A stretch of 8,588 bases of DNA from an uncultured Clostridium sp. (GTDB lineage Bacteria; Bacillota; Clostridia; Lachnospirales; Lachnospiraceae): the NCBI GenBank assembly GCA_938036545.1, contig CALHQJ010000029.1:1-8588 (forward strand), read 5' to 3'. This document shows positions 1-6,759 of this stretch, piece by piece. The notes below the pieces were generated by a model. That model saw only the letters and a program-made list of their open reading frames with translations. It had not been told where the DNA came from and made no database searches. Positions within the stretch are counted from its first letter, which is position 1. The number at the start of each line of letters is the position of its first letter. The position numbers were made by a program, and so were the translations under genes.

Positions 1-965
1 GAAGAAGCCGCGAGCGTTTCTGGGCAAAGGGAATGGAGCAGGATAAGATCAATGCCTACATGACTCTTTATACTGCCTTAGTTACCATGGCAAAGGCTGC
101 TGCGCCGATGGTTCCGTTTATGACAGAAGACATTTACCAGAATCTGGTTAGAAGCATCGACAAGACCGCTCCGGAAAGCATTCATTTATGCGACTTCCCG
201 GAAGTAAAGGAAGAGTGGATTGACGAACAGCTGGAAGCAGATATGGACGAAGTATTAAAGGTAGTTGTATTAGGACGTGCTGCCAGAAATACTGCTAACA
301 TTAAGAACCGTCAGCCAATTGCAAAGATGTATGTAAAAGCAGACCATGTATTGTCTGAGTTCTATCAGGAAATCATCGAAGAGGAATTAAACGTAAAGGC
401 TGTAGAATTTACAGATGACGTAAGGGCATTTACTTCTTATACCTTTAAGCCTCAGTTAAAGACAGTAGGACCGAAGTACGGAAAGCAGTTAGGCGCAATC
501 CGTCAGGCTCTTTCTGCAGTAGACGGCAATGAGGCCATGGACACCTTAAATGAAAAGGGCGCATTAACCTTTGAATTTGACGGAGCAGAAGTAGTTCTGA
601 CAGCAGAAGATTTACTGATTGACATGGCTCAGAAAGAAGGTTTTGTTACAGAAAAAGATAACTATGTAACCGTAGTATTAGATACCAATCTGACGCTTGA
701 ACTGATTGAAGAGGGCTTTGTCCGCGAGATTGTCAGCAAGATTCAGACCATGCGTAAGGAAGCAGGTTTTGAGGTCATGGATCACATCCGTGTATTCCAG
801 GATGAAAATGACAAGATTGCCGAGCTTTTAAAGAGTCACGGAGAAGAGATTAAGGGAGAGGTTATGGCAGACAGCATTTCTCTGGGACAGATGGGTGGAT
901 ACGCTAAGGAATGGAATATTAATGGTGAGAAAGTTATGCTGGGAGTTGAAAAGCTGACCAGCTAA
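1..965 (+). CDS. ileS: Isoleucyl-tRNA synthetase, C-terminal part (5' end outside window)
   Basis: This is the 3' end of a class I isoleucyl-tRNA synthetase, the cytoplasmic enzyme that charges tRNA-Ile. The reading frame is open from the window edge (first full codon at position 3) and reads RSRERFWAKGMEQDKINAY, a conserved stretch of the tRNA-anticodon-binding region. The ATG at 33 is therefore internal and not a start. About 320 residues are visible: the helical anticodon-binding domain (motifs APMVPFMTEDIYQ and NIKNRQPI), then EELNVKAVEF and LKTVGPKYGKQL, then a C-terminal extension ending GVEKLTS. No CxxC zinc-finger pair is visible at the C-terminus. This fits the long 'type 2' (eukaryote-like) IleRS seen in many clostridia rather than the zinc-ended E. 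coli type. The catalytic HIGH and KMSKS motifs and any T-box leader lie upstream of the window. No terminator separates it from glgP. Confidence 0.95.
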   Translation, partial: RSRERFWAKGMEQDKINAYMTLYTALVTMAKAAAPMVPFMTEDIYQNLVRSIDKTAPESIHLCDFPEVKEEWIDEQLEADMDEVLKVVVLGRAARNTANIKNRQPIAKMYVKADHVLSEFYQEIIEEELNVKAVEFTDDVRAFTSYTFKPQLKTVGPKYGKQLGAIRQALSAVDGNEAMDTLNEKGALTFEFDGAEVVLTAEDLLIDMAQKEGFVTEKDNYVTVVLDTNLTLELIEEGFVREIVSKIQTMRKEAGFEVMDHIRVFQDENDKIAELLKSHGEEIKGEVMADSISLGQMGGYAKEWNINGEKVMLGVEKLTS

Positions 966-985
966 GATTTAGGAGGAAAGTATTC

Positions 986-3439
986 ATGAATCAGGGATTT
1001 GACAAGGAGACGTTTAAGAAAGCGGTCATTTACAACGTAAAAAACCTGTTTAGAAAAACAGTAGACGAGGTAACCCAGGAGCAGATGTTCCAGGCAGTTT
1101 CCTACGCTGTAAAGGACGTGATTATTGACGAGTGGATTGAAACCCACAAGACTTACGAGAAAGAGGATGTAAAGACAGTTTACTATCTTTCCATGGAGTT
1201 CTTAATGGGCCGTGCCCTGGGCAACAACATTATTAATATCTGTGCACAGAAAGAAATTAAAGAAGTATTAGACGAACTGGGCTTTGACTTAAATGTCATT
1301 GAAGATCAGGAGCCGGATGCAGCTCTTGGAAATGGCGGCCTGGGTCGTCTGGCTGCATGCTTCTTAGACTCTTTGGCAACTCTGGGTTATCCGGCATACG
1401 GCTGCGGTATCCGCTACCGTTATGGTATGTTTAAGCAGAAAATCGAAAATGGTTATCAGAAGGAAGTTCCGGACGACTGGTTAAAGAACGGCAACCCATT
1501 TGAGGTACGCAGAGCCGAGTACGCTACAGAAATAAAATTCGGCGGATACGTAGAGTCTCAGTGGGACGGCAAGAGAAACCACTTTGTACAAAAAGGATAC
1601 CAGTCTGTTATGGCAGTTCCTTACGATATGCCAGTAGTTGGATACGGCAACAACGTGGTAAATACTCTCCGTGTCTGGGATGCCCAGCCAATGGAAGTAT
1701 TCCGTTTAGATGAGTTTGACAAGGGTAATTACCAGAAGGCAGTAGAGCAGGAAAACCTGGCAAAGACTATCGTAGAGGTATTATATCCAAACGACAACCA
1801 CTATGCAGGTAAGGAGCTTCGTCTGCGTCAGCAGTACTTCTTTATTTCTGCCAGCGTACAGCAGGCAGTTGCAAAGTACATGGAACACCACGACGACATC
1901 CGTAAGTTCTATGAGAAAAACGTATTCCAGTTAAATGACACTCATCCGACTGTGGCAGTGGCAGAGTTGATGAGAATCCTGTTAGATGATTACAACTTAG
2001 AGTGGGATGAGGCGTGGGAAGTAACCACCAGGACCTGCGCTTACACCAACCACACCATTATGGCAGAGGCGCTGGAAAAATGGCCAATCGAGCTGTTCTC
2101 CAGACTGCTTCCAAGAATTTATCAGATTATTGAAGAAATTAACCGCCGCTTTATCGCTCAGATCGAGGCGGCTTATCCTGGCAACCACGAAAAAGTGCGC
2201 AAGATGGCAATCATTTATGACGGCCAGGTAAAGATGGCCCATCTGGCAATTGCAGGAAGCTTTTCCGTAAACGGCGTTGCCAGACTGCATACAGAGATTC
2301 TGAAACATCAGGAGTTAAGAGACTTCTATGAAATGATGCCTGAGAAGTTTAATAACAAGACCAACGGCATTACCCAGAGAAGATTCCTTCTTCACGGCGA
2401 TCCGCTGCTTGCAGACTGGGTAACCGGCAAGATTGGAGACGAGTGGATTACCGATCTGCCTCACATTAAGAAGCTGGCTGTTTATGCAGATGATGAAAAA
2501 TGTCAGCAGGAGTTTATGAACATTAAGTACCAGAACAAGATCCGTCTGGCAAAATACATCAAAGAGCACAACGGCATTGAGGTAAATCCGCGTTCCATCT
2601 TTGACGTTCAGGTTAAGCGTCTTCACGAGTACAAGCGTCAGCTGTTAAACATCCTTCACGTAATGTACCTGTACAACCAGTTAAAGGACAATCCAAACAT
2701 GGATATGGTTCCAAGAACCTTCATCTTTGGCGCAAAGGCTGCTGCAGGCTACAAGGTTGCAAAGCTGACCATTAAGTTAATCAATGCAGTTGCAGACGTG
2801 GTAAACAACGATAAGACCATTAATGGCAAGATTAAAGTGGTATTTATTGAGGATTACCGGGTATCCAATGCAGAAATTATTTTTGCTGCAGCAGATGTCA
2901 GCGAACAGATTTCTACTGCCAGCAAGGAAGCATCCGGTACTGGCAACATGAAGCTGATGTTAAACGGCGCACTGACTCTGGGAACCATGGACGGCGCAAA
3001 CGTTGAGATTGTAGAAGAAGTAGGCGAAGAACATGCATTTATCTTTGGCATGTCTTCTGATGAAGTAATCAACTATGAGAACAACGGCGGCTATAATCCA
3101 ATGGATATTTTCAACAATGATCAGGAAATCCGCCGTGTACTGATGCAGTTAATCAACGGTTATTATTCTCCTCAGGATCCGGAACTGTTCCGCCCGATTT
3201 ACAATTCTCTGTTAAATACCCAGAGCAGCGACAAGGCAGACCGGTACTTTATCTTAAAAGACTTCCGCTCCTATGCAGAAGCACATGAGAAGATTGACAA
3301 GGCTTACAGAGATGAAAGCTGGTGGGCAAAGGCAGCGATCTTAAACGTAGCATGCGCCGGCAAGTTTACCTCTGACAGAACCATTGAGGAATACGTTCAC
3401 GACATCTGGAAATTAGAGAAAGTGAAAGTAGAACTGTAA
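986..3439 (+). CDS. glgP: Glycogen/starch/alpha-glucan phosphorylase (GT35)
   Basis: This cytoplasmic enzyme removes glucose-1-phosphate from the non-reducing ends of alpha-1,4-glucans using pyridoxal phosphate. At 817 residues it is full length for the family. Visible landmarks in order are YYLSMEFLMGR (about 66-76), DAALGNGGLGRLAACFLDS (111-129), LNDTHPT (316-322), TNHTIMAEALEKWP, NGITQRRFL, the phosphate-site segment VKRLHEYKRQ (543-552; R545 and K550 match the rabbit enzyme's Arg569/Lys574), and EASGTGNMKLMLNGALT. In the last motif K656 is the lysine expected to hold pyridoxal phosphate. The ATG at 986 is preceded by AGGAGG (971-976). The gene starts 20 bases after the ileS stop with no terminator between, so read-through from ileS or a promoter inside ileS is likely. 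A strong hairpin follows the stop. Substrate preference (glycogen or maltodextrin; glgP or malP) cannot be decided, because no other glycogen gene is in view. Confidence 0.96.
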   Translation: MNQGFDKETFKKAVIYNVKNLFRKTVDEVTQEQMFQAVSYAVKDVIIDEWIETHKTYEKEDVKTVYYLSMEFLMGRALGNNIINICAQKEIKEVLDELGFDLNVIEDQEPDAALGNGGLGRLAACFLDSLATLGYPAYGCGIRYRYGMFKQKIENGYQKEVPDDWLKNGNPFEVRRAEYATEIKFGGYVESQWDGKRNHFVQKGYQSVMAVPYDMPVVGYGNNVVNTLRVWDAQPMEVFRLDEFDKGNYQKAVEQENLAKTIVEVLYPNDNHYAGKELRLRQQYFFISASVQQAVAKYMEHHDDIRKFYEKNVFQLNDTHPTVAVAELMRILLDDYNLEWDEAWEVTTRTCAYTNHTIMAEALEKWPIELFSRLLPRIYQIIEEINRRFIAQIEAAYPGNHEKVRKMAIIYDGQVKMAHLAIAGSFSVNGVARLHTEILKHQELRDFYEMMPEKFNNKTNGITQRRFLLHGDPLLADWVTGKIGDEWITDLPHIKKLAVYADDEKCQQEFMNIKYQNKIRLAKYIKEHNGIEVNPRSIFDVQVKRLHEYKRQLLNILHVMYLYNQLKDNPNMDMVPRTFIFGAKAAAGYKVAKLTIKLINAVADVVNNDKTINGKIKVVFIEDYRVSNAEIIFAAADVSEQISTASKEASGTGNMKLMLNGALTLGTMDGANVEIVEEVGEEHAFIFGMSSDEVINYENNGGYNPMDIFNNDQEIRRVLMQLINGYYSPQDPELFRPIYNSLLNTQSSDKADRYFILKDFRSYAEAHEKIDKAYRDESWWAKAAILNVACAGKFTSDRTIEEYVHDIWKLEKVKVEL

Positions 3440-3477
3440 GCTACAATTAGAAACAAATCAGGAAAATGATAGAGAAA

Positions 3478-3517
3478 CAAGAAAGGGCAGAACCATTTTC
3501 TGCTCTTTCTTGCTTTT
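3478..3517 (+). terminator. Intrinsic terminator after glgP
   Basis: The arms at 3478-3492 and 3498-3512 form a 15-bp stem with a single G-U pair and a 5-base loop (CCATT), followed by CTTTT. It begins 38 bases after the glgP stop. It separates the ileS-glgP unit from the sporulation genes. The U-tract is short, but the stem is long and unbroken. Confidence 0.8.
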
Positions 3518-3524
3518 AAGGAAG

Positions 3525-3553
3525 GAATGTTTACTATGACTGCCGCATAAACT
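3525..3553 (+). promoter_or_regulatory. Candidate sigma-E-type promoter for spoIID
   Basis: A -35-like GAATGTT (3525-3531), 14 bases of spacer, then CATAAACT (3546-3553). This compares with the Bacillus sigma-E consensus kmATATT-N13-15-CATACAnT. The -10 has one mismatch and the -35 core has one. It ends 28 bases before the spoIID ATG, leaving room for a short leader and the ribosome binding site. spoIID belongs to the mother-cell sigma-E regulon in B. subtilis and C. difficile, so type and position agree. It was found by eye and is not experimentally supported. Confidence 0.45.
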
Positions 3554-3581
3554 GAAAAAAAGAGGGAAAAGGTGCGGCGGC

Positions 3582-4502
3582 ATGAAAAAGAAAATCTGGA
3601 CAGCCATTGTAATCAGCCTGTTATTCCCATACATTACCACATTGGCAATTGGAAAAACGGCAATAACCGGTAATGAAATGGGAAGGGAAAGTGCGTCAGG
3701 ACGAAGAATTTTTTTGGACAGGGACAAAGGCGGATATATGGACTTAGAAGATTATCTGCCAGGAGTGGTAGCCAGACAGATGCCGGCAGAATTTGAAAAG
3801 GAGGCTTTAAAAGCCCAGGCTATTTTGGCCCGTACCTATATCCGGAAACAGATGGGCGGGGAAACCGAGATTCCGGAATCTGCGCTGGATTTGGATTTTT
3901 TGGAAGAAGAACAGCTAAAAGCTTTGTGGGGAACGGATAAATTTGTGAAATACTATGAAAAAATAGAGTCAGCAGTAGAAGATACAGAAGGCCTTGTGAT
4001 TACCTGGAATGGGAATCTGATTGATCCGCTTTTTTGCAGGGCCAGTTCTGGAAAAACCAGAAACGGAGACGCTTATCATTCGTATCTGATTTCTGCAGAC
4101 AGTCAGAGGGATGTGGAGGCAGATGGATTTCTTCAAATGAAAATGTGGACAAAAGAGGAGTTTGCTTCCTTGTTAAGCGGAATGCCGGAAGGGGAGGATT
4201 TGACGCCGGATATGGTTCCAGGGTGCGTTCAGGTGGTTTCCAGAGACAGCGCCGGTTACATAGAAGAAATCCAGGTGGGAAACAGGACGTGCAGCGGAGA
4301 TGAGGTTCAATATGCCTTAGGACTTCAGTCCCCTGATTTTTTTATTGAAGAATATGATGGGAAAATTCGGGGAGTTTGTTCCGGAATCGGCCATGGTTAT
4401 GGGCTTTCCCAGTATGGAGCCAATCAAAAAGCCAGAGATGGGTGGACGGCTTCTGATATTTTATCATATTATTTTAAAGATATATCAATAAATCCTGAAT
4501 AA
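3582..4502 (+). CDS. spoIID: Stage II sporulation protein D (SpoIID/LytB domain), catalytic Glu replaced by Gln
   Basis: A 306-residue protein with an N-terminal signal anchor (KKK, then a hydrophobic stretch about 5-23). A SpoIID domain covers most of the rest. In sporulating Bacillota SpoIID is a mother-cell lytic transglycosylase that works with SpoIIP and SpoIIM to thin septal peptidoglycan and drive engulfment. Family landmarks are DLEDYLPGVVARQMPAEF (54-71), EALKAQAILARTY (74-86) and GHGYGLSQYGA (270-280) near the C-terminus. Two departures are visible. The usual EMP motif reads RQMP, with Gln at residue 66 (codon 3777-3779) where the catalytic Glu is expected. The usual HSTSGG-like motif reads CRASSG (152-157). 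The start is supported by AAAAGGTG (3567-3574), 7 bases before the ATG. spoIIQ follows after 40 bases, as in C. difficile, which makes SpoIID more likely than a vegetative SpoIID-like amidase enhancer. Confidence 0.88.
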   Translation: MKKKIWTAIVISLLFPYITTLAIGKTAITGNEMGRESASGRRIFLDRDKGGYMDLEDYLPGVVARQMPAEFEKEALKAQAILARTYIRKQMGGETEIPESALDLDFLEEEQLKALWGTDKFVKYYEKIESAVEDTEGLVITWNGNLIDPLFCRASSGKTRNGDAYHSYLISADSQRDVEADGFLQMKMWTKEEFASLLSGMPEGEDLTPDMVPGCVQVVSRDSAGYIEEIQVGNRTCSGDEVQYALGLQSPDFFIEEYDGKIRGVCSGIGHGYGLSQYGANQKARDGWTASDILSYYFKDISINPE

Positions 4503-4525
4503 GTCGCTTCGGTTTGGTAAAAATA
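4497..4525 (+). promoter_or_regulatory. Candidate sigma-F/sigma-G-type promoter for spoIIQ
   Basis: GAATA (4497-4501), 14 bases, then GGTAAAAATA (4516-4525). The second block fits the Bacillus sigma-F -10 pattern GGnrAnAhTr at every position, and the first has one mismatch to GywTA. The -35 overlaps the spoIID stop codon. A transcript starting about 7 bases past the -10 would have a leader of only about 11 bases, beginning at or next to the ribosome binding site. spoIIQ is a forespore sigma-F gene in B. subtilis and C. difficile, so promoter class and gene agree. Confidence 0.5.
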
Positions 4526-4530
4526 CTACC

Positions 4531-4538
4531 GAGGTGAT
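4531..4538 (+). promoter_or_regulatory. Ribosome binding site that fixes the spoIIQ start
   Basis: GAGGTGAT is a strong Shine-Dalgarno match. The GTG inside it (4534) could be read as an in-frame start, but it would overlap its own binding site. The second GTG at 4543 lies 4 bases downstream and is the plausible start. Confidence 0.7.
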
Positions 4539-4542
4539 AAAC

Positions 4543-5346
4543 GTGAAAGAGAGAGTAAATAAACTGTTCAAGGATAAACTCGTCCTTGTCATGCTGGTAT
4601 TGGGCCTGCTGACTATAGTAGCTGCGGCAGGAACCATGACCATCCACAAAGGAAACAGTACGGAAGAAACTCCGTATCTGCAGATGGGAGAATCCCAGAA
4701 AGAGATAGCAGAAAAAGAAGAGGTTCCGTCAGAAACCAGGGTACAGACGGCAGATCTGCCGGATACACAGGAAAAAGAGAAACACACTCAATTAGCAGCA
4801 GATACAAAAAAAGAGAAAAAGCCTGAGCCAGAGGTTCAGAGTCCGGAAACGCAGTCAGCTCCGAAAGATGCTGTTACAGAAGCAGAGCCGGCAGGAGCCG
4901 GACAGTCAGCCGCTGCTGCCATCCAGCTGAACTTTACGGAAAACAGCCGAATGGATTGGCCGGTTCAGGGAAATATCCTTTTGGACTACAGTATGGATTC
5001 TACGATTTATTTTCCAACACTGGATCAATATAAATGTAATCCGGGGATTGTCATTCAGGGAGAGGTCAGCGCTCCGGTAAAAGCTCCAGCTGACGGCAAG
5101 GTAACAGCAGTAGGTTCTAATGAAGAAATCGGCAGTTATGTGGTGATGGATTTGGGAAATGAATACAGCGTCACCTGCGGCCAGTTAAAAGAAGTACAGG
5201 CAGAAGCCGGAGACTATCTGGAAAAAGGACAGATTCTGGGATATGTGGCAGAGCCTACCAAATACTACTGCGTAGAGGGAAGCAGCGTTTACGTGGAATT
5301 GACCCATCAGGGAACGCCTCAGGATCCAGTGGATTTTATGGAATAG
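4543..5346 (+). CDS. spoIIQ: SpoIIQ-like forespore protein with degenerate LytM/M23 domain
   Basis: A 267-residue bitopic protein: a basic N-terminus, one membrane segment (about 13-33), a Glu/Lys/Pro/Ala-rich, probably disordered linker (about 38-127), and a C-terminal LytM (peptidase M23 fold) domain (about 137-267). SpoIIQ is anchored in the forespore membrane and binds mother-cell SpoIIIAH across the intermembrane space, helping engulfment and the feeding channel. The fold is seen in APADGKVTAVG, GSYVVMDLGNEYSV, GDYLEKGQILGYV and GTPQDPVDF. All expected metal and catalytic positions are changed: the HxGxD site reads NPGIV (N166, V170), the YAHL site reads TCGQL (Q214), and the HLHFE site reads SVYVE (S248, Y250). 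The domain is therefore unlikely to be a zinc endopeptidase. Three cysteines lie at 165, 212 and 243. The identity rests on topology, the LytM fold and adjacency to spoIID. The start is GTG 4543. Base composition matches the neighbours. Confidence 0.82.
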   Translation: MKERVNKLFKDKLVLVMLVLGLLTIVAAAGTMTIHKGNSTEETPYLQMGESQKEIAEKEEVPSETRVQTADLPDTQEKEKHTQLAADTKKEKKPEPEVQSPETQSAPKDAVTEAEPAGAGQSAAAAIQLNFTENSRMDWPVQGNILLDYSMDSTIYFPTLDQYKCNPGIVIQGEVSAPVKAPADGKVTAVGSNEEIGSYVVMDLGNEYSVTCGQLKEVQAEAGDYLEKGQILGYVAEPTKYYCVEGSSVYVELTHQGTPQDPVDFME

Positions 5347-5399
5347 GAAATCATAAAATTAAGAAATTATAAAAACAGAATCAAAGCTGTACAATCATG

Positions 5400-5428
5400 T
5401 TGGCGAATAAGAAATCCTGTGCTATACT
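5400..5428 (+). promoter_or_regulatory. Sigma-A promoter of the CBS-domain gene
   Basis: TTGGCG (5400-5405), 17 bases, TATACT (5423-5428). This is near consensus for the housekeeping sigma factor with ideal spacing. The predicted start, about 5435, lies in the loop of the spoIIQ terminator hairpin, so transcripts from here contain only its 3' arm. This also argues against a start codon at 5397 for the downstream gene. Confidence 0.65.
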
Positions 5429-5454
5429 TAACAACAGTACAGGATTTTTTTATT
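5412..5454 (+). terminator. Intrinsic terminator after spoIIQ
   Basis: The arms at 5412-5423 and 5436-5447 form a 12-bp stem with one G-U pair and a 12-base loop, followed by a run of T (5445-5451) and TATTT. It begins 66 bases after the spoIIQ stop. The loop and 5' arm contain the -10 region of the next gene's promoter. Confidence 0.75.
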
Positions 5455-5480
5455 TGAACAGACATCTTTGGAGGAATGAA

Positions 5481-5888
5481 ATGAATATTTTATTTTTTTT
5501 GACACCTAAAAAGGATATTGCCTATATTTACGATGACGACAGCCTGCGCCAGGCTATGGAAAAGATGGAACACCGCAGATATTCCTGCGTCCCCATGATT
5601 AACCGTTCCGGCAAATACATAGGTACCATTACAGAAGGCGACCTTTTGTGGGACATTAAAAATAAGCTGAATTTAAATCTGAAAGAGTCCGAGAGGATTC
5701 CTGTGACCGTAATCAGCCGCCGAAATGATTACGATCCGGTTCACATTGAGACGACCATGGAAGATCTGATTGATAAGGCGTTAAACCAAAATTTTGTGCC
5801 TGTAGTAGATGATCAGAATAATCTGATAGGAATCGTTACAAGAAAAGATATTATCCGGTATTTTTCCAAAAAGGCAGCAGAAATCTAA
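5481..5888 (+). CDS. Stand-alone tandem CBS-domain protein (DarB/CbpB-like size class)
   Basis: A 135-residue cytoplasmic protein made of two CBS motifs and nothing else: CBS1 about 9-62 (RRYSCVPMINRSGKYIGTITEGDLL) and CBS2 about 76-131 (NFVPVVDDQNNLIGIVTRKDIIRYF). CBS pairs bind adenosine nucleotides. Stand-alone pairs of this size in Bacillota include B. subtilis DarB (YkuL) and Listeria CbpB, which bind c-di-AMP and in the free form act on the (p)ppGpp synthetase Rel. Orthology with DarB is a guess from architecture; the ligand cannot be read from sequence. The start is ATG 5481, with GGAGG (5470-5474) six bases upstream. An in-frame ATG at 5397 lies upstream of the predicted transcript start and is rejected. 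It has its own sigma-A promoter. No terminator is visible before gntR, 78 bases downstream. Confidence 0.85.
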   Translation: MNILFFLTPKKDIAYIYDDDSLRQAMEKMEHRRYSCVPMINRSGKYIGTITEGDLLWDIKNKLNLNLKESERIPVTVISRRNDYDPVHIETTMEDLIDKALNQNFVPVVDDQNNLIGIVTRKDIIRYFSKKAAEI

Positions 5889-5896
5889 GTTTGATC

Positions 5897-5925
5897 TTGC
5901 CAAAACAGTTTGTATGTAATATCAT
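5897..5925 (+). promoter_or_regulatory. Sigma-A promoter of gntR
   Basis: TTGCCA (5897-5902), 17 bases, TATCAT (5920-5925). The first operator-like box sits between -35 and -10, and the second covers the predicted transcription start near 5931. A repressor bound there would block polymerase. Confidence 0.6.
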
Positions 5926-5939
5926 TACTGTGTATACAA
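5910..5939 (+). promoter_or_regulatory. Two-box operator, likely GntR autoregulation
   Basis: Boxes TTGTATGTAA (5910-5919) and GTGTATACAA (5930-5939) differ from the perfect palindrome TTGTATACAA at two positions and one position. Their starts are exactly 20 bp apart, about two helical turns, the same spacing as the perfect pair in front of the dehydrogenase gene. The outer arms TTTGTAT and ATACAAA also form an inverted repeat. The GT-AT-AC core fits the GT-N-AC type of site bound by FadR-subfamily GntR proteins. Binding by the adjacent gene's product is inferred. Confidence 0.6.
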
Positions 5940-5966
5940 AATGACCTGGATTTGGAAGGAGCAAAT

Positions 5967-6674
5967 ATGGACGCAAGCAGCTACAAAAACCGTGAAGAAA
6001 TGGTTTATGAGGTATTAAAAAAAGAAATTCTGGATTTGGAGTTAAAACCAGGCCAGTTAATTCGGGAAAATGAGATCTGCGAGCGTTTTTCTGTATCCAG
6101 GACTCCGGTACGGGATGCCTTGCGGCTTTTGCAGGAACAGGGATTTGTAAAGACAGTACCTTATAAGGGAATATTTGTAACCCTTCTAAATTTAAGCAAT
6201 ATTAAACAGATGATTTATATGCGGGTGGCAGTAGAAACCATGGTTCTCAGAGATTTTATGGAGATTGTAAGCCCTATGCAGATGGAACGGATCCGCTATG
6301 AGATCCGCAAACAAAAGGCAGTAATTTCGGAACCGGATTTTAAACCGGAGAAATTTTACCGTATGGATGCCCAGATGCACAGCATTTGGTTTCAGGCAAC
6401 AAAAAAACAGAAGCTGTGGGAGATTATTCAGGCACAGCAGCTTCATTATACCAGGTTTCGTATGATGGATTTTGTTACAGAGACAGACTTTCCGCGAATT
6501 ATCAAGGAACATGAGGCCATGTTCCAGATGATTGAAAAGAAAGACATTGCCGGCATGGAGAAAGTATTAAAAGATCATCTGTACTTCAGTATGAAGAGAA
6601 TGCGCCATCAGATTGACGTAGAATATCGGGATTATTTTGAAGAAGAGCCAGAAGAAGGCAAATTTGACATTTAA
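5967..6674 (+). CDS. GntR-family transcriptional regulator, FadR/FCD subfamily
   Basis: A 235-residue DNA-binding regulator. Residues 1-72 form the GntR winged helix (YEVLKKEILDLELKPGQLIRENEICERF, the recognition helix SRTPVRDALRLLQEQGFV, and the wing TVPYKGIFVT). Residues about 80-212 form the all-helical FCD ligand-binding domain. The FCD metal/ligand residues look intact: D134 and H138 in RMDAQMH, H182 in KEHEAMF, and H204 in KDHLYF. FCD regulators usually sense carboxylic or sugar acids and are mostly repressors. The start is ATG 5967, with AAGGAG (5956-5961) five bases upstream. A TTG at 5910 would give a longer frame but lies inside the promoter/operator. Matching box pairs in front of this gene and of the sugar-acid dehydrogenase downstream suggest autorepression and a gluconate- or hexuronate-derived inducer. 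A strong terminator follows. Confidence 0.9.
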   Translation: MDASSYKNREEMVYEVLKKEILDLELKPGQLIRENEICERFSVSRTPVRDALRLLQEQGFVKTVPYKGIFVTLLNLSNIKQMIYMRVAVETMVLRDFMEIVSPMQMERIRYEIRKQKAVISEPDFKPEKFYRMDAQMHSIWFQATKKQKLWEIIQAQQLHYTRFRMMDFVTETDFPRIIKEHEAMFQMIEKKDIAGMEKVLKDHLYFSMKRMRHQIDVEYRDYFEEEPEEGKFDI

Positions 6675-6720
6675 TAAAAAGAATCAGTTTTTTAAAAGAA
6701 GTAAGTTGAGATGAAGCAAG

Positions 6721-6759
6721 TGACAGATTGGGGAGGAATCCCTGGTTTGTCATTTTTTT
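6721..6759 (+). terminator. Intrinsic terminator after gntR
   Basis: The arms at 6721-6734 and 6739-6752 form a 14-bp stem (several G-U pairs) closed by a GGAA loop and followed directly by seven T. It starts 46 bases after the gntR stop, so relQ probably has its own promoter. Confidence 0.8.

Noticed and set aside
3458..3727. Minus-strand open frame between glgP and spoIID
   Set aside because: It runs across the glgP terminator and the spoIID signal anchor, has low-complexity composition, and has no family likeness or plausible ribosome binding site.
4034..4303. Second plus-strand frame inside spoIID
   Set aside because: Arg/Gly-rich shadow translation in another frame, fully inside a well-supported gene.
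5397..5480. Longer N-terminus for the CBS protein starting at ATG 5397
   Set aside because: It would start inside the promoter and before the predicted transcript start, has no ribosome binding site, and its 28 extra residues do not look like family sequence. ATG 5481 has GGAGG six bases upstream.
5910..5966. Longer GntR protein starting at TTG 5910
   Set aside because: The extension is translated from the promoter and operator; a good ribosome binding site precedes ATG 5967, and the winged-helix domain begins just after it.
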